64,000 nt of DNA from a bacterium (lineage in GTDB: Bacteria; Chloroflexota; Dormibacteria; Aeolococcales; Bog-877), in contig JAKATL010000005.1 in NCBI GenBank assembly GCA_021827985.1, forward strand, positions 51,451 through 115,450. The letters run 5' to 3'. The notes under the pieces are model-generated. The model saw only the letters and a program-made list of their open reading frames with translations. It was not told the DNA's origin and did no database searches. The stretch's first letter is position 1; each line of letters begins with the position of its first letter. Of this stretch, positions 16,904 to 26,229 are shown piece after piece. The position numbers and the translations under genes were made by a program.

Positions 16904-17843
16904 TCGGAGCCGAGGCGGGAACCCTTCGCCTCCATGCCCGCTCTGCCACGACGGAGCGGCTAACCAGAGTCTGCTCTTTGAGGCTAGCAGCCCTCCTCGC
17001 GGTAGCCGGCAGAGAGGTGACCGCTTCGCTTGCACTAGCAGCTTGGTGGGCACTCACGCAGAGATCTATTGGTGCGAGAGGTGCCAAGTCGGGTACTCCC
17101 CACCGCCACCAATGGATTGGCTGTGTCACGAGTACGAAGTCGTAGTCGATCCGACATACCTCGACGAAGAACGGCACCGGCTGCGAAATGCCGACTGGGT
17201 TCTTTCTCGCGTGGAAAGGCACCGCGCCCCCGGGGAGCTGTACGAGGTAGGTGCGTCGGTCGGCATCTTGCTGCAGGCGGCGCGCGCTCGGGGCTGGAGC
17301 GTGGGCGGCATTGAGCCCAGCGCCTGGGCCGTGGAAACCGCCCGCCAGCGCTATGGATTGAATCTCAGACAGGGCACGATCGAGTCGGACCCGGGACCCG
17401 CGAGGCCGGTGGACTGCGTTGCCATGTCGGACGTCTTGGAGCACCTGGTCGACCCTCAGGGAGCGGTCACAAAGGCCGCCGCCTGGCTTGCGCCCGGAGG
17501 CATCCTGGCGATCGTAACCGTGAATATGGCAGCGCTCGCGGCGCGGGCCCTTCGCAGCCACTGGCCAGGCTTCATGGACATGCACCTTACCTACTTCACC
17601 CCGCGCGCCCTCCGCTCCATGCTAAGGACTGCCGGACTCGATCCAATCGAGCTAAGGTCTGCTCAAAGGTGCCTTACGGCCGGTTACGTCGCTGGTCGGT
17701 TGCAGGGGGCTGGAGGTGCCGCCGACCTGGCCGCACTGCTCCTCGCTCTGCCCGCAGTGCGGGATTGCAGGCTCACTATCCGCAGCCGCGATCTGGTACT
17801 GGTCATGGGAAGAAGGGCTGCAATCGTGCCGGCCGTACGGTGA
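16872..17843 (+). CDS. SAM-dependent methyltransferase with N-terminal zinc-binding motif
   Basis: 323 residues. The N-terminus has CPLCHDG (residues 22-28) and WCERCQVGYS, two CxxC pairs typical of methyltransferases that act on sugar or polyketide intermediates. The Rossmann fold shows YEVGASVGILLQAARARGW (motif I), then IEPSAWAVETAR and SDVLEHLVDP, and LAPGGILAIVTVN. Likely methylates a glycan, given the adjacent GT2 with which its GTG start (16872) overlaps by 32 nt. The substrate is not deducible. Confidence 0.8.
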   Translation: MSAGLRVGHHSRSRGGNPSPPCPLCHDGAANQSLLFEASSPPRGSRQRGDRFACTSSLVGTHAEIYWCERCQVGYSPPPPMDWLCHEYEVVVDPTYLDEERHRLRNADWVLSRVERHRAPGELYEVGASVGILLQAARARGWSVGGIEPSAWAVETARQRYGLNLRQGTIESDPGPARPVDCVAMSDVLEHLVDPQGAVTKAAAWLAPGGILAIVTVNMAALAARALRSHWPGFMDMHLTYFTPRALRSMLRTAGLDPIELRSAQRCLTAGYVAGRLQGAGGAADLAALLLALPAVRDCRLTIRSRDLVLVMGRRAAIVPAVR

Positions 17844-17950
17844 GGGGCAGCGACCTCGAGGGTTGGCCTAGGCGACGCCCCTCAGATATTGGATCCTCAG
17901 ATTCGCTTCCATCTCATGCGCTCACGGAGCGCCAGATCCGAACGGGACAG

Positions 17951-19279
17951 ATGGCGGTCCCGATTCCCCTGTGGCAGGTGCTGGCGCTTGCATCTTTGGA
18001 ATTAGTGGCGTTAGGTAGCGCCTGGCGACAGGGCACCTTCTCGAATGCTGCCCTGCTAGCCGTCGCATTCGGGCTGCTGGCCGGAGGGGGCGCCGTCATC
18101 GCCCGCCGCCGACCCACTGTTTCTGGGGTGTCCGCCTGGATCTGGCCGCTTGCGGTCGAAGGTTTGGCCCTCATGAACCTGGCCCCGGGCCTAGATCCCG
18201 GTTCATCGCCCACCCAAGCCGCACTCACCGTTGTCCTCTCCTGTGTTACGGTCACGCTCTGCCTTTGTCCCTGGCCCAACCGCGCAGTCCTTCTGGCCAT
18301 GATCGGCGCCGGGACCGACCTTGCGCTTGCCGCTAGTCGGATGGTCTGGGGCCAAGCAGGGATCGATGTTTTCTGGTTCACTCAACGCTCGACGGAGCGC
18401 CTACTTCATGGCCTGAATCCATACGCAATGGCGTACCCAACTACCACCCCGGGACTACTCTCCGCCCACTTCCCGTACGGCCCGGCTCTGCTCTTGCTCG
18501 CAGCCCCGTTTAGGCTGCTGGGCGACATCCGTCTCGCCAATGCCGCAGCCATGATGCTACTCATCGCCTGCATCGGAAACTTGGCTCGGCGCCACGTCGG
18601 CGACGCCGCGGCGGGACGCTACCTGGCGCTGGCCATCGCGATGCCGTTCGCTCCGTTCATGATTGTTCAGGCTTGGCCGGAGGTGTACCCCGTGGCGGCG
18701 GTCGCGCTCTGGCTGGTTCTCCGCCCGCGCCATCCACGGTGGGCGGTGCTGGCGTTGGGGACAGGCCTCTGTACCGTACCGACCGCTCTGCCGCTGCTCG
18801 TTTTCCCCTGGCTCTGGTGGCGCGATGCGCGGCGGGGGATCACCCTGGCGGTCCTGGTCGCAGTCTTGATCTGCGTTCCCTTCGCCCTCTGGGCGGGAAT
18901 CGGAAAGTTCATCGCTGACACCGTCCTTCTTCAACTCCGACTCGCGCCGCGAACGGATGCGCTGTCCATTAACGGGCTGCTTGCTCACCTTGGACGTCCC
19001 CTGCTGCCCGGCTGGGCCGGCATCTCCGTGTCGGCGGTCTGTCTTGCCGCCTTCGCTCTCTGGGGCACGCGAAAGTGGGACGCTGCCTTGCTGATGGGCG
19101 CGGTTCTCACCTTGCTCGCTTTCGTGACGGCGAAGTGGGCCTTCTTTGACTACTACTTCATCGTCGCGGTGGGGATCGTGCTGGCCCTGGCCGTTGCTGA
19201 TCCCGGGCCCGGATGGGCGACTCCTCGGACCGCCGTGGGCGACCACGCGGAGGCAGTGGGCACGGCCCTGCCTCAATAG
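17951..19279 (+). CDS. Polytopic membrane protein, GT87/GT-C-like
   Basis: 442 residues and about ten membrane segments. The first large loop reads FWFTQRSTERLLHGLNPYAM, then HFPYGPALLLLAAPF, the NPY...YGP arrangement of DUF2029-type mannosyltransferase-like proteins. ATG 17951 lies directly before the first membrane segment; GTG 17840 overlaps the methyltransferase stop (GTGA) and would add a 37-residue cytoplasmic N-terminus, which coupling might favour. Last gene of the plus-strand island run; converges on secA with a shared hairpin between. Confidence 0.6.
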   Translation: MAVPIPLWQVLALASLELVALGSAWRQGTFSNAALLAVAFGLLAGGGAVIARRRPTVSGVSAWIWPLAVEGLALMNLAPGLDPGSSPTQAALTVVLSCVTVTLCLCPWPNRAVLLAMIGAGTDLALAASRMVWGQAGIDVFWFTQRSTERLLHGLNPYAMAYPTTTPGLLSAHFPYGPALLLLAAPFRLLGDIRLANAAAMMLLIACIGNLARRHVGDAAAGRYLALAIAMPFAPFMIVQAWPEVYPVAAVALWLVLRPRHPRWAVLALGTGLCTVPTALPLLVFPWLWWRDARRGITLAVLVAVLICVPFALWAGIGKFIADTVLLQLRLAPRTDALSINGLLAHLGRPLLPGWAGISVSAVCLAAFALWGTRKWDAALLMGAVLTLLAFVTAKWAFFDYYFIVAVGIVLALAVADPGPGWATPRTAVGDHAEAVGTALPQ

Positions 19280-19296
19280 CGCGGCCAGGTGTTAGA

Positions 19297-19316
19297 CGCC
19301 GCCAGGCCCCGCGGCG
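19297..19316. terminator. Possible bidirectional terminator between the island and secA
   Basis: CGCCGC and GCGGCG (6 bp, 8-nt loop) form a hairpin between the convergent stops at 19279 and 19374. There is no T-run on either strand, so factor-independent termination would be weak; position is the main argument. Confidence 0.4.
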
Positions 19317-19373
19317 GTAGTCCCGGCAGTAGGTCGAGGGTCAGCTCAGACGGCCTCTTCACATGCACCCAGG

Positions 19374-22058
19374 TCAGATGGATGCTCCGTGGCACCTCTT
19401 GTACTTCCGCCCGGAGCCACAGGGGCACAAAGAGTTGCGGCTGGCCGGAACGGGAACGGGACCTACTGACGCCGGGTTTGGTTCTCCGCTCCCCACGGTC
19501 GTGGTGGGGGCGCCGGCAGCGAGAGCGGGGGCGAGCGACTGCGTAGTCTCCGACGATTGGACAGCAGCTGCCGACTGTTGCGCAACCTCGGAGACCGCCG
19601 GCCCGGGCTCGGCATGCACCGCCACCCCGGCCAGAGGATCCGGTGCGGGCTGGAGCTGGATCTGAGAGTGGAAGACGTAGCGCACGATCTCCTGCTTCAG
19701 AGACTCCTGGAAAGACTGGAAGGCGGAGAACGCTTCTGACTTGAACTCCACCAGCGGGTCTCGCTGGCCCATTGACTGCCACCGGATGTCGTCCTTGAGG
19801 TGCTCCAGGGTGGTCAGGTAGTCCGCCCAGCGCTCGTCGATGAGGCTCAGCATCAGCTGCACCTCCACCTGCCGCACCAGCTCGTCGCCGAACTCCCGCT
19901 CGCGCTCGGCGTAGATGCGCTGGGCTTCCTGGATGACGGTCTCAGCAACCTCCTGGGCTGAATTCCCCAGCTGCTCCAGGTCGACCTCCTCCGCGGACGG
20001 GAACGGGAAGAGGTAGCGCAGGCGATCCCAGAGGGCCTCCAGCTCCCAGCCGTCCTTGTGGCCCCCCTGGCAATGGAGGGTGACCAGATCCCGGACCACG
20101 TCCTCCAGCCACTCCATGACGTTGGCGCGGGTGTCGATCCCCTCCAGGATCCGGTCGCGCTCGGAGTAGACGATCGCCCGCTGGGTGTTGACCACGTCAT
20201 CGAACTCGACCACGTAGCGGCGGTTGTCGAAGTTGAAACCTTCGACCCGGGACTGCGCGGACTCGATCTGGCGGCTGACCATCTTGGATTCGATGGGCGT
20301 CTCGTCCGTGAGCCCCAGGTGGGCCATGAGCCCCTGCATCCTCTCCCCGCCGAAGACCCGCATGAGGTCATCCTCGAAGGAGAGGAAGAAGCGGGTCTCG
20401 CCCGGGTCCCCCTGGCGACCGGACCGGCCCCTGAGCTGGTTGTCGATCCGCCGCGACTCATGGCGCTCGGTCCCGATGATGTAGAGGCCGCCGAGGTCCG
20501 ATACCCCCTCTCCTAGGACGATGTCCGTCCCTCTCCCGGCCATGTTGGTGGCGATCGTGACGGCTCCCCGCTGCCCGGCGGCGGCCACGATCTCCGCCTC
20601 CCGCTCGTGGAGCTTGGCGTTCAGGACCTCGTGGGGGATACCCCGCTTGTCCAGCAGCCGGGACAGCCTCTCGCTTTTCTCGATACTCACCGTGCCCACC
20701 AGCACCGGCTGCCCGGTCTGGTGCCGCTCCTCGATTTCCTGGGCGATGGCCTTGAACTTGGCCTCCTCGCTGCGGTAGATGAGGTCCGGTTGATCGATGC
20801 GGATCATCGGCCGGTTGGTGGGAATCGGCACCACCTCCAGCTTGTAAATCTTGTGGAACTCCTCCGCCTCGGTGAGAGCGGTACCGGTCATCCCGGCCAG
20901 GACCTCGAAGGTCCGGAAGTAGTTCTGGAAGGTCACGGTTGCCAGGGTCCGCTGCTCCTGCTGGACCCGGAGCCCCTCCTTGGCCTCGATTGCCTGGTGC
21001 AGCCCATCCGACCACCGCCGGCCGGGCATGGTCCGCCCGGTGAACTCATCCACGATCACTACCTCGCCATTCGTCACGATGTAGTCCCGATCCTTGAGGT
21101 AGAGGGCGTGGGCCTTGATGGCCTGGTTGATCTGGTGAGCCTCCTCCACATGCTCGATGGCGTAGATGTCGGAGATCCCGGTCATTCGCTCGATCTTGTC
21201 GACGCCCTCCTCGGTGAGGCTCCCGGACTTGGTCTTCTCGTCGATGGTGTAGTCGACTTCGGGATTTAGCCGCCGGATCAAGGAGGCGTACTGGTAGTAC
21301 TTCTCGGTGGACTCCTCCCCCAGCCCCGAGATGATCAGCGGGGTGCGCGCCTCATCGATGAGGATCGAGTCCACCTCGTCGACGATGGCGTAGTAGCGGT
21401 CGCGCTGCACCTTCTGCTCCAGGCTGCGGGCCAGGTTGTCGCGCAGATAGTCGAACCCCAGCTCGTTGTTGGTGGCATAGACCACGTCCGCGGCGTAGGC
21501 CTCCTGCCGGCTCACCGGGCGCAGGTGGCGCAGCCGCTCATCCTGGTGGGCCTCGTCGGTGAACTCTGGGTCATAGAGGAACGACTGCTCGGGGATGATC
21601 GCCCCGACCGAAAGCCCCAGAAGATGGAACATGGGGGCGTTCCAGCCCGCGTCCCGTCGGGCCAGGAAGTCGTTCACCGTGACCAGGTAGCAACCCCGTC
21701 CCGTGAGGGAGTTCAGGTAGAGCGGAAGGGCGGCCACCAGGGTCTTGCCCTCTCCGGTCTTCATCTCGGCGATCTTGCCCTCGTGGAGAACCATGCCGCC
21801 CACCAGCTGGACGTCGAACGGCCGCATACCCAGCGCCCGCTCCGCCGCCTCCCGGGCCAGGGCGAAGGCTTCGGGCAGGAGGTCATCCAGGGTCTCCCCC
21901 TTCTGCAACCTCTCCTTGAACTCCTGGGTGCGCTCCGTAAAGGCTGTGCTTGGTAGCTCCTTGAGCTCCTCACCCAAGAGCCCGATGCGCTCGGATGTGG
22001 CCAGGTGGTGGCGCACCTCCCGCCGGGTGGGGTCGTAGATCCTGGTGAAGACGCTCAT
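19374..22058 (-). CDS. secA: Preprotein translocase ATPase SecA
   Basis: SecA pushes preproteins through SecYEG. The 894-residue protein has Walker A MKTGEGKT (99-106), the DEAD-type VDEVDSILIDEARTPLI, the preprotein cross-linking and helical scaffold regions, and the second motor domain with TNMAGRGTDIVLG. It ends with a low-complexity linker and the zinc motif CPCGSGRKYKRCHG that binds SecB or ribosomes. ATG 22058 follows GGCGGAG. In many Gram-positive genomes prfB follows directly; here about 9.2 kb of glycan genes separate them. Confidence 0.98.
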   Translation of the reverse strand: MSVFTRIYDPTRREVRHHLATSERIGLLGEELKELPSTAFTERTQEFKERLQKGETLDDLLPEAFALAREAAERALGMRPFDVQLVGGMVLHEGKIAEMKTGEGKTLVAALPLYLNSLTGRGCYLVTVNDFLARRDAGWNAPMFHLLGLSVGAIIPEQSFLYDPEFTDEAHQDERLRHLRPVSRQEAYAADVVYATNNELGFDYLRDNLARSLEQKVQRDRYYAIVDEVDSILIDEARTPLIISGLGEESTEKYYQYASLIRRLNPEVDYTIDEKTKSGSLTEEGVDKIERMTGISDIYAIEHVEEAHQINQAIKAHALYLKDRDYIVTNGEVVIVDEFTGRTMPGRRWSDGLHQAIEAKEGLRVQQEQRTLATVTFQNYFRTFEVLAGMTGTALTEAEEFHKIYKLEVVPIPTNRPMIRIDQPDLIYRSEEAKFKAIAQEIEERHQTGQPVLVGTVSIEKSERLSRLLDKRGIPHEVLNAKLHEREAEIVAAAGQRGAVTIATNMAGRGTDIVLGEGVSDLGGLYIIGTERHESRRIDNQLRGRSGRQGDPGETRFFLSFEDDLMRVFGGERMQGLMAHLGLTDETPIESKMVSRQIESAQSRVEGFNFDNRRYVVEFDDVVNTQRAIVYSERDRILEGIDTRANVMEWLEDVVRDLVTLHCQGGHKDGWELEALWDRLRYLFPFPSAEEVDLEQLGNSAQEVAETVIQEAQRIYAEREREFGDELVRQVEVQLMLSLIDERWADYLTTLEHLKDDIRWQSMGQRDPLVEFKSEAFSAFQSFQESLKQEIVRYVFHSQIQLQPAPDPLAGVAVHAEPGPAVSEVAQQSAAAVQSSETTQSLAPALAAGAPTTTVGSGEPNPASVGPVPVPASRNSLCPCGSGRKYKRCHGASI

Positions 22059-22084
22059 CTCCGCCGATTATCCCCCACCATCTT

Positions 22085-23344
22085 CTAGCGGCCCCATCCC
22101 ACTCGCTCGGCATCGTCTGGTCGACACCTCTCGGAAGGACTGGGACCGGCCTGGCTCCCTGGCGCCCGCCTCCAGGGCGACCTCCGGTAGGCAACCGCCA
22201 CCAGCGCCGCCACGGCCAGGGATGCCACCGAGAGCCGGCCGATCATCTCGGCCGGATTCACCAACAGAAAGAACTCGGGAAGGACGACCACGCAGGCGAG
22301 CATGCCCAGAACGTCCCACTCCCCGACGGCCATGAAGTCCGCCCCCACGACCAGCGCCAGCAGCGGGAGGAGCACCAGCAGGTCGTTGCTGTGACTGTAG
22401 GGCGCCACCAGAACCCACGTCCCCACGATGAGGCTGGCGAGCCAGGCGGGATTCAGATCCGTGTCGGCGCCACCCTGTTCCTCGAGCTTGGGACGGGTCC
22501 AGATCAGCCGCACAATCGAGGCCAACCCGACAGCGACTATGAGGAGAGTCGCAGGGTCCCTGGGGGACGGGGTGAGCCCCCACGACGCGGGCGCAAACCT
22601 CAGGAGGCCAGGCAGCCCAGCCAGATCCGGCTGAATCGATGCGATCGACGTCGAGAAATGGCCGAGGCTCGCCCACCACTGGGCCAAGAGACTCGGGTGA
22701 AGCACGGCGGGTCCGGCCAGCAACACCACGCCGGCCCCCATGGCGCCAAGCACATACCGCCTCGCCCGGCCACGGGCCAAAGCCGGCCACAGGAGCGCCA
22801 CGGGGAGGACCCACATCACCTGCGGCTTGACAAGCGCCGCCACCATCGCCAAGGCACCCGCCCAGCCGTACCGTCCCTTGCAGGAGGTCAGGATGCTGGC
22901 GCTCTCCAGGCCGAGCAGCCAACCATCCACCTGGCCGGTGAGCAGTCCCCGCCAGAGCACCTCCCAGATGGCTACCGAGGCCGTCAGGAGCCAGGGCCGA
23001 CGCCATCCCAGGGCTCGGGCCAGGATCCAGGCGCTCCCCAGAGCGACCGTTCCACTCAGAGCCACCCATAGGTGGAGGGCGATCGAGAAGGGGAGGCGGG
23101 TGAAGGGTGAGAGCGCGAAGGCGACCCAGGGGAGGTACTCGAAGGCCTGATTGAGCTCAATACCCCTCAGGTCCTGGTAGGGGCTGCGGCCAGCGGTGAG
23201 GGCGGCGGCGGCGTGGTAGAGGACGGCGAAGGCGGTCGCGCGTACGGAGAGGACCAGCCCCAGGTAAATGAACGTCGTCGCCAGGCTGACGCCCACCATG
23301 GTCGCGGCGGCGAGTACCACGAGCCATTGCCGGCGGCGCCACAC
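22085..23344 (-). CDS. Polytopic membrane protein, GT87 (mannosyltransferase-like) paralogue 1
   Basis: 419 residues, about ten membrane segments. GQVDGWLLGLES followed by AALVKPQVMWVLP is the GQxD...KP pair seen in polyprenyl-phosphate-mannose-dependent transferases of family GT87; APYSHSNDLLVLLP lies near the C-terminus. The genes at 23600 and 24774 share all three motifs. It starts with GTG (23344) and stops 26 nt before the secA start on the same strand, so it may be transcribed ahead of secA. Substrate unknown. Confidence 0.7.
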   Translation of the reverse strand: MWRRRQWLVVLAAATMVGVSLATTFIYLGLVLSVRATAFAVLYHAAAALTAGRSPYQDLRGIELNQAFEYLPWVAFALSPFTRLPFSIALHLWVALSGTVALGSAWILARALGWRRPWLLTASVAIWEVLWRGLLTGQVDGWLLGLESASILTSCKGRYGWAGALAMVAALVKPQVMWVLPVALLWPALARGRARRYVLGAMGAGVVLLAGPAVLHPSLLAQWWASLGHFSTSIASIQPDLAGLPGLLRFAPASWGLTPSPRDPATLLIVAVGLASIVRLIWTRPKLEEQGGADTDLNPAWLASLIVGTWVLVAPYSHSNDLLVLLPLLALVVGADFMAVGEWDVLGMLACVVVLPEFFLLVNPAEMIGRLSVASLAVAALVAVAYRRSPWRRAPGSQAGPSPSERCRPDDAERVGWGR

Positions 23345-23599
23345 CAGCGCATCATACGGTCACCAAATTGCGCTGGCGAAGACCTGGAAGCCGTTGAGGA
23401 GTTCTAGCGGCTGACCAGCCAGTGCCGTTGTCTTCCCACCTGAGGCCACCAAGTCCGACAGTGGGCGACGCCAAAGCCCGAATGCGTCGCCTGCGGATGG
23501 GAGCCTGCCTGCCGAACTCGGCCCCCTGCAAGGGGCGCCCCCAACACATATCTGTGCCACTGGCGAGTTGGCCCGTGGCTAAGCGGATATGCTCCCCCG

Positions 23600-24730
23600 G
23601 TGCGGCTCCGATTTCCTGCCAGTCGAGTCGGGGCCTGGGCCATAGCCATGGGCCTGGCCAGCCTGGTGTTCGAACTCGGGTTCCGCGCATATGCCCTCAC
23701 CCCGTCGGACTTTCAGACGTTCCTCGCCGCCTCCCATCGGCTCATGGCCGGCCTCCCACTGTACGGAGGGAGGTTCGTCAGCCCACCCGAGCTGGCCGTC
23801 ATCCTCGCGCCGCTCGCCGTGGTGCCAGTGCCGGTCGCCTACGCCATCTTCGTGGCGGCAAGCATCGGGATATTGGCCTGGGGAACCGGGTGGTATGCCA
23901 GAGAGCTGGGACTGAATGGCTGGTGGACCGTAGTAGCCGTGGTGCTGAGCCCCCAGGGCTGGTGGGGCCTCATGCTGGGCCAGCCCGACGCCCTCCTGGT
24001 CGGCCTGCTGCTGCTGGCAGTGGTCGCTGTCCGGCATCAGCGATGGACGGCGGCGGGGGCAATCGGGCCCTGGCTGCTTCTCAAACCGGACCTCACCTGG
24101 CCGGTAGTCCCCTTGCTGATCGCTGCCGCCTGGAGAGATGTCGGAGCCAGGCGGCAAGTGGTGACGGGGTTGGCGCTCGGGGGCAGCACCTTCCTGCTCA
24201 TGGCCGGCTGGCTGCTACCGACCTGGGTGGTCGGACTCGCCCACTTCGGCGGCCGGTCCCAGTTCCAGGGCCTGCTCAGCGGCCTGCCCGACCTCCTCGG
24301 AGGGGAGTTGCGCGCCGCCCCCGCCCATCAGATCCTGGCCTCGCCCCTGACCTGGGCGATCGTTGGGGCCGGACTGGTGGCCATGGTTGCAGCCGCCCTG
24401 CTCGCCGGGCGGCGAGCAACCAGCACGTCACAGCGCATGGAGTGGATGATTCTCGTTCCGCTGGCGGTCTGGATCGCCACCTCCCCCTACCTCCATGCCG
24501 AGGATGCCCTGTTCGCCGTCCCCCTGGCACTGCGGCTGGCGGACTCGGGCAACAGCTGGTCTCGCCTGCCACTGCTCTTGATCCTGCTCCCGTGGGTCGT
24601 CTTCCCGACCTGGGGCGCCCTCTCGGCCATCTTTGCGCTGGGCCTGGCCGGTGCTGGTGTCGCGCTCATGGTTCGAGAAACGGGTCCGGGGCGAGAGCCG
24701 GTGCCGGTGGATTCAGTGGCCGCTACCTAG
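23600..24730 (+). CDS. Polytopic membrane protein, GT87 paralogue 2
   Basis: 376 residues, the shortest of the three local paralogues. Motifs: YALTPSDFQTFLAAS in the first loop, GQPDALLVGLLLL, LLLKPDLTWPVVPLL, and SPYLHAEDALFAVP. Starts with GTG 23600, divergent from paralogue 1 (255-nt gap without a clear promoter) and convergent with paralogue 3. The opposite orientation of paralogue 2 between 1 and 3 argues against simple recent tandem duplication. Confidence 0.7.
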   Translation: MRLRFPASRVGAWAIAMGLASLVFELGFRAYALTPSDFQTFLAASHRLMAGLPLYGGRFVSPPELAVILAPLAVVPVPVAYAIFVAASIGILAWGTGWYARELGLNGWWTVVAVVLSPQGWWGLMLGQPDALLVGLLLLAVVAVRHQRWTAAGAIGPWLLLKPDLTWPVVPLLIAAAWRDVGARRQVVTGLALGGSTFLLMAGWLLPTWVVGLAHFGGRSQFQGLLSGLPDLLGGELRAAPAHQILASPLTWAIVGAGLVAMVAAALLAGRRATSTSQRMEWMILVPLAVWIATSPYLHAEDALFAVPLALRLADSGNSWSRLPLLLILLPWVVFPTWGALSAIFALGLAGAGVALMVRETGPGREPVPVDSVAAT

Positions 24731-24773
24731 GCCGTCACCCTCGTCCCATCGGATTGAGGGAGCCGCCCGGGAG

Positions 24774-26222
24774 TCAGCCGTGTGCTTGCGCCTGGGTCAC
24801 CGGCGAGGCGTAGGCCGGGCCCGTGCCCGCCCCGCCCACCTCCATCCAACAGGTGCGGCAGCCTTCAACCACGACGACAAGAGCGGCCACCGGGGTGAGT
24901 GATACAGGGAGGAGGTGGATGGGGTCCAGGACAGGGAGGTAGGCGATCAGCAGCAGCGCCAGGGCAGCTCCAAACCCGGTGAGGCGCTGGTCCTCCCGGA
25001 GTCCCCAGAGGAGGGCAGCCAGAGCGCCGAACACTCCCAGCGCCACCGGCCAGGGAACCAGACCAGCAGGCCAGGTAAGCAGTATCAGAAGCACCACACC
25101 CATGGCCAGCCACAGGCCGGACCCATGAAGTCGCCGCACGTCCCGCCCCAGGACCAGCGCCAGGAGCGGCAGTAGGAGGAGGTCATCGTTGCTGTGCGCG
25201 TACGGCGTTGCCGCCAGCCAGATCGCCACGGGCACCGAGACCGCCCAGGAGATCCGTCCCACCTCGGTGACCCCATCCCAGGCAGAGGAGGCCAACAGCC
25301 ACCAGCCGAAGATGACCATTCCCAGAAGGGCGAGTGCGATCACCGCCAGCGTTCCCGGGGTGAGGAGGTGCCCGGTGAACCCCCAAGCGGGAGGAGCGGC
25401 CTGCTGGAGAGATGGGAGTCCGGATAGATCTGGCTGAGTGGTACCGATCCCCGTGGAGAAGCGCGCCAGGGCATGTCCCCAAGGTGCCAGCAGTGCCACG
25501 CCGGCGAGGAGCGCCGCCATGGAGGCGGTGGCGAATCCGGTGGCGAACCAAAGGACCCGGTGCCGGTCGGGCCAGAGCGCGAGGGCCAGGAAGATCGGGG
25601 CAGGCCAGAGGAGATCTGGCTTGAGCCAGAGGACCCCCAGCACCAGTCCCGAGGCGAGGGGCCGGTGATGCCAGGCCAGCAGCATCGCCCCCCCGACCGC
25701 TGCCAGGAGCACGGCGTCGAACTGTCCGTAGAGGAAACCCTGGAAGCTGATCCAGGAGACGAGGGCTGCTGCAGCGGTCAGGCGATCGTGGGACCACCCC
25801 AGGTCGCGCAGGAGGAACACCGTGACCACACCGGCGGCGGCGGCACCCAAAGCGGTGAGCACCACGAATGCCGCCCAGAAGGGCAGGCTGGTCAGCGGCA
25901 CCAGGGCCACCGCGGTGATGGGCAGGTAGGCAAAGTAGTTGAGCGCCGGCTGCTGGTATGGATACGGGTCGGCCCGCTGCAGGAAGTGGAGCAGGACTTG
26001 AGGCGAGTACGGGTTCTGGCCGGCCGCTATGGCCTTGGCCGCGCCGTAGAGGACCCGGAAGTCTGAGGCCAGCCCATACGGGTGGGGGGGAAGCACACGG
26101 GTGAGGGCTAGGACCACCATCCCCACCGACACCCCGATCACCAGAGCCAGAACCAGCATCCGCGGCCTCCGGCTCCGGCTCTCCAAGAGCTCGTCAAGGC
26201 TGGGCGCCATCCCCCCGCTCAC
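24774..26222 (-). CDS. Polytopic membrane protein, GT87 paralogue 3
   Basis: About 482 residues. SDFRVLYGAAKAIAAGQNPY, GQFDAVLLAAVGG, LWLKPDLLWPAPIFL and TPYAHSNDDLLLLP mark it as a paralogue of the two preceding genes; the segment TQPDLSGLPSLQ also matches paralogue 1. I chose GTG 26222, with GGAG 10 nt upstream inside the permease stop region; ATG 26210 is the alternative. It follows the ABC permease by 7 nt and may be the last gene of the Tad/CAP/ABC transcription unit. Function as a lipid-linked sugar transferase is inferred. Confidence 0.7.
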   Translation of the reverse strand: MSGGMAPSLDELLESRSRRPRMLVLALVIGVSVGMVVLALTRVLPPHPYGLASDFRVLYGAAKAIAAGQNPYSPQVLLHFLQRADPYPYQQPALNYFAYLPITAVALVPLTSLPFWAAFVVLTALGAAAAGVVTVFLLRDLGWSHDRLTAAAALVSWISFQGFLYGQFDAVLLAAVGGAMLLAWHHRPLASGLVLGVLWLKPDLLWPAPIFLALALWPDRHRVLWFATGFATASMAALLAGVALLAPWGHALARFSTGIGTTQPDLSGLPSLQQAAPPAWGFTGHLLTPGTLAVIALALLGMVIFGWWLLASSAWDGVTEVGRISWAVSVPVAIWLAATPYAHSNDDLLLLPLLALVLGRDVRRLHGSGLWLAMGVVLLILLTWPAGLVPWPVALGVFGALAALLWGLREDQRLTGFGAALALLLIAYLPVLDPIHLLPVSLTPVAALVVVVEGCRTCWMEVGGAGTGPAYASPVTQAQAHG

Positions 26223-26229
26223 CGGGCGC

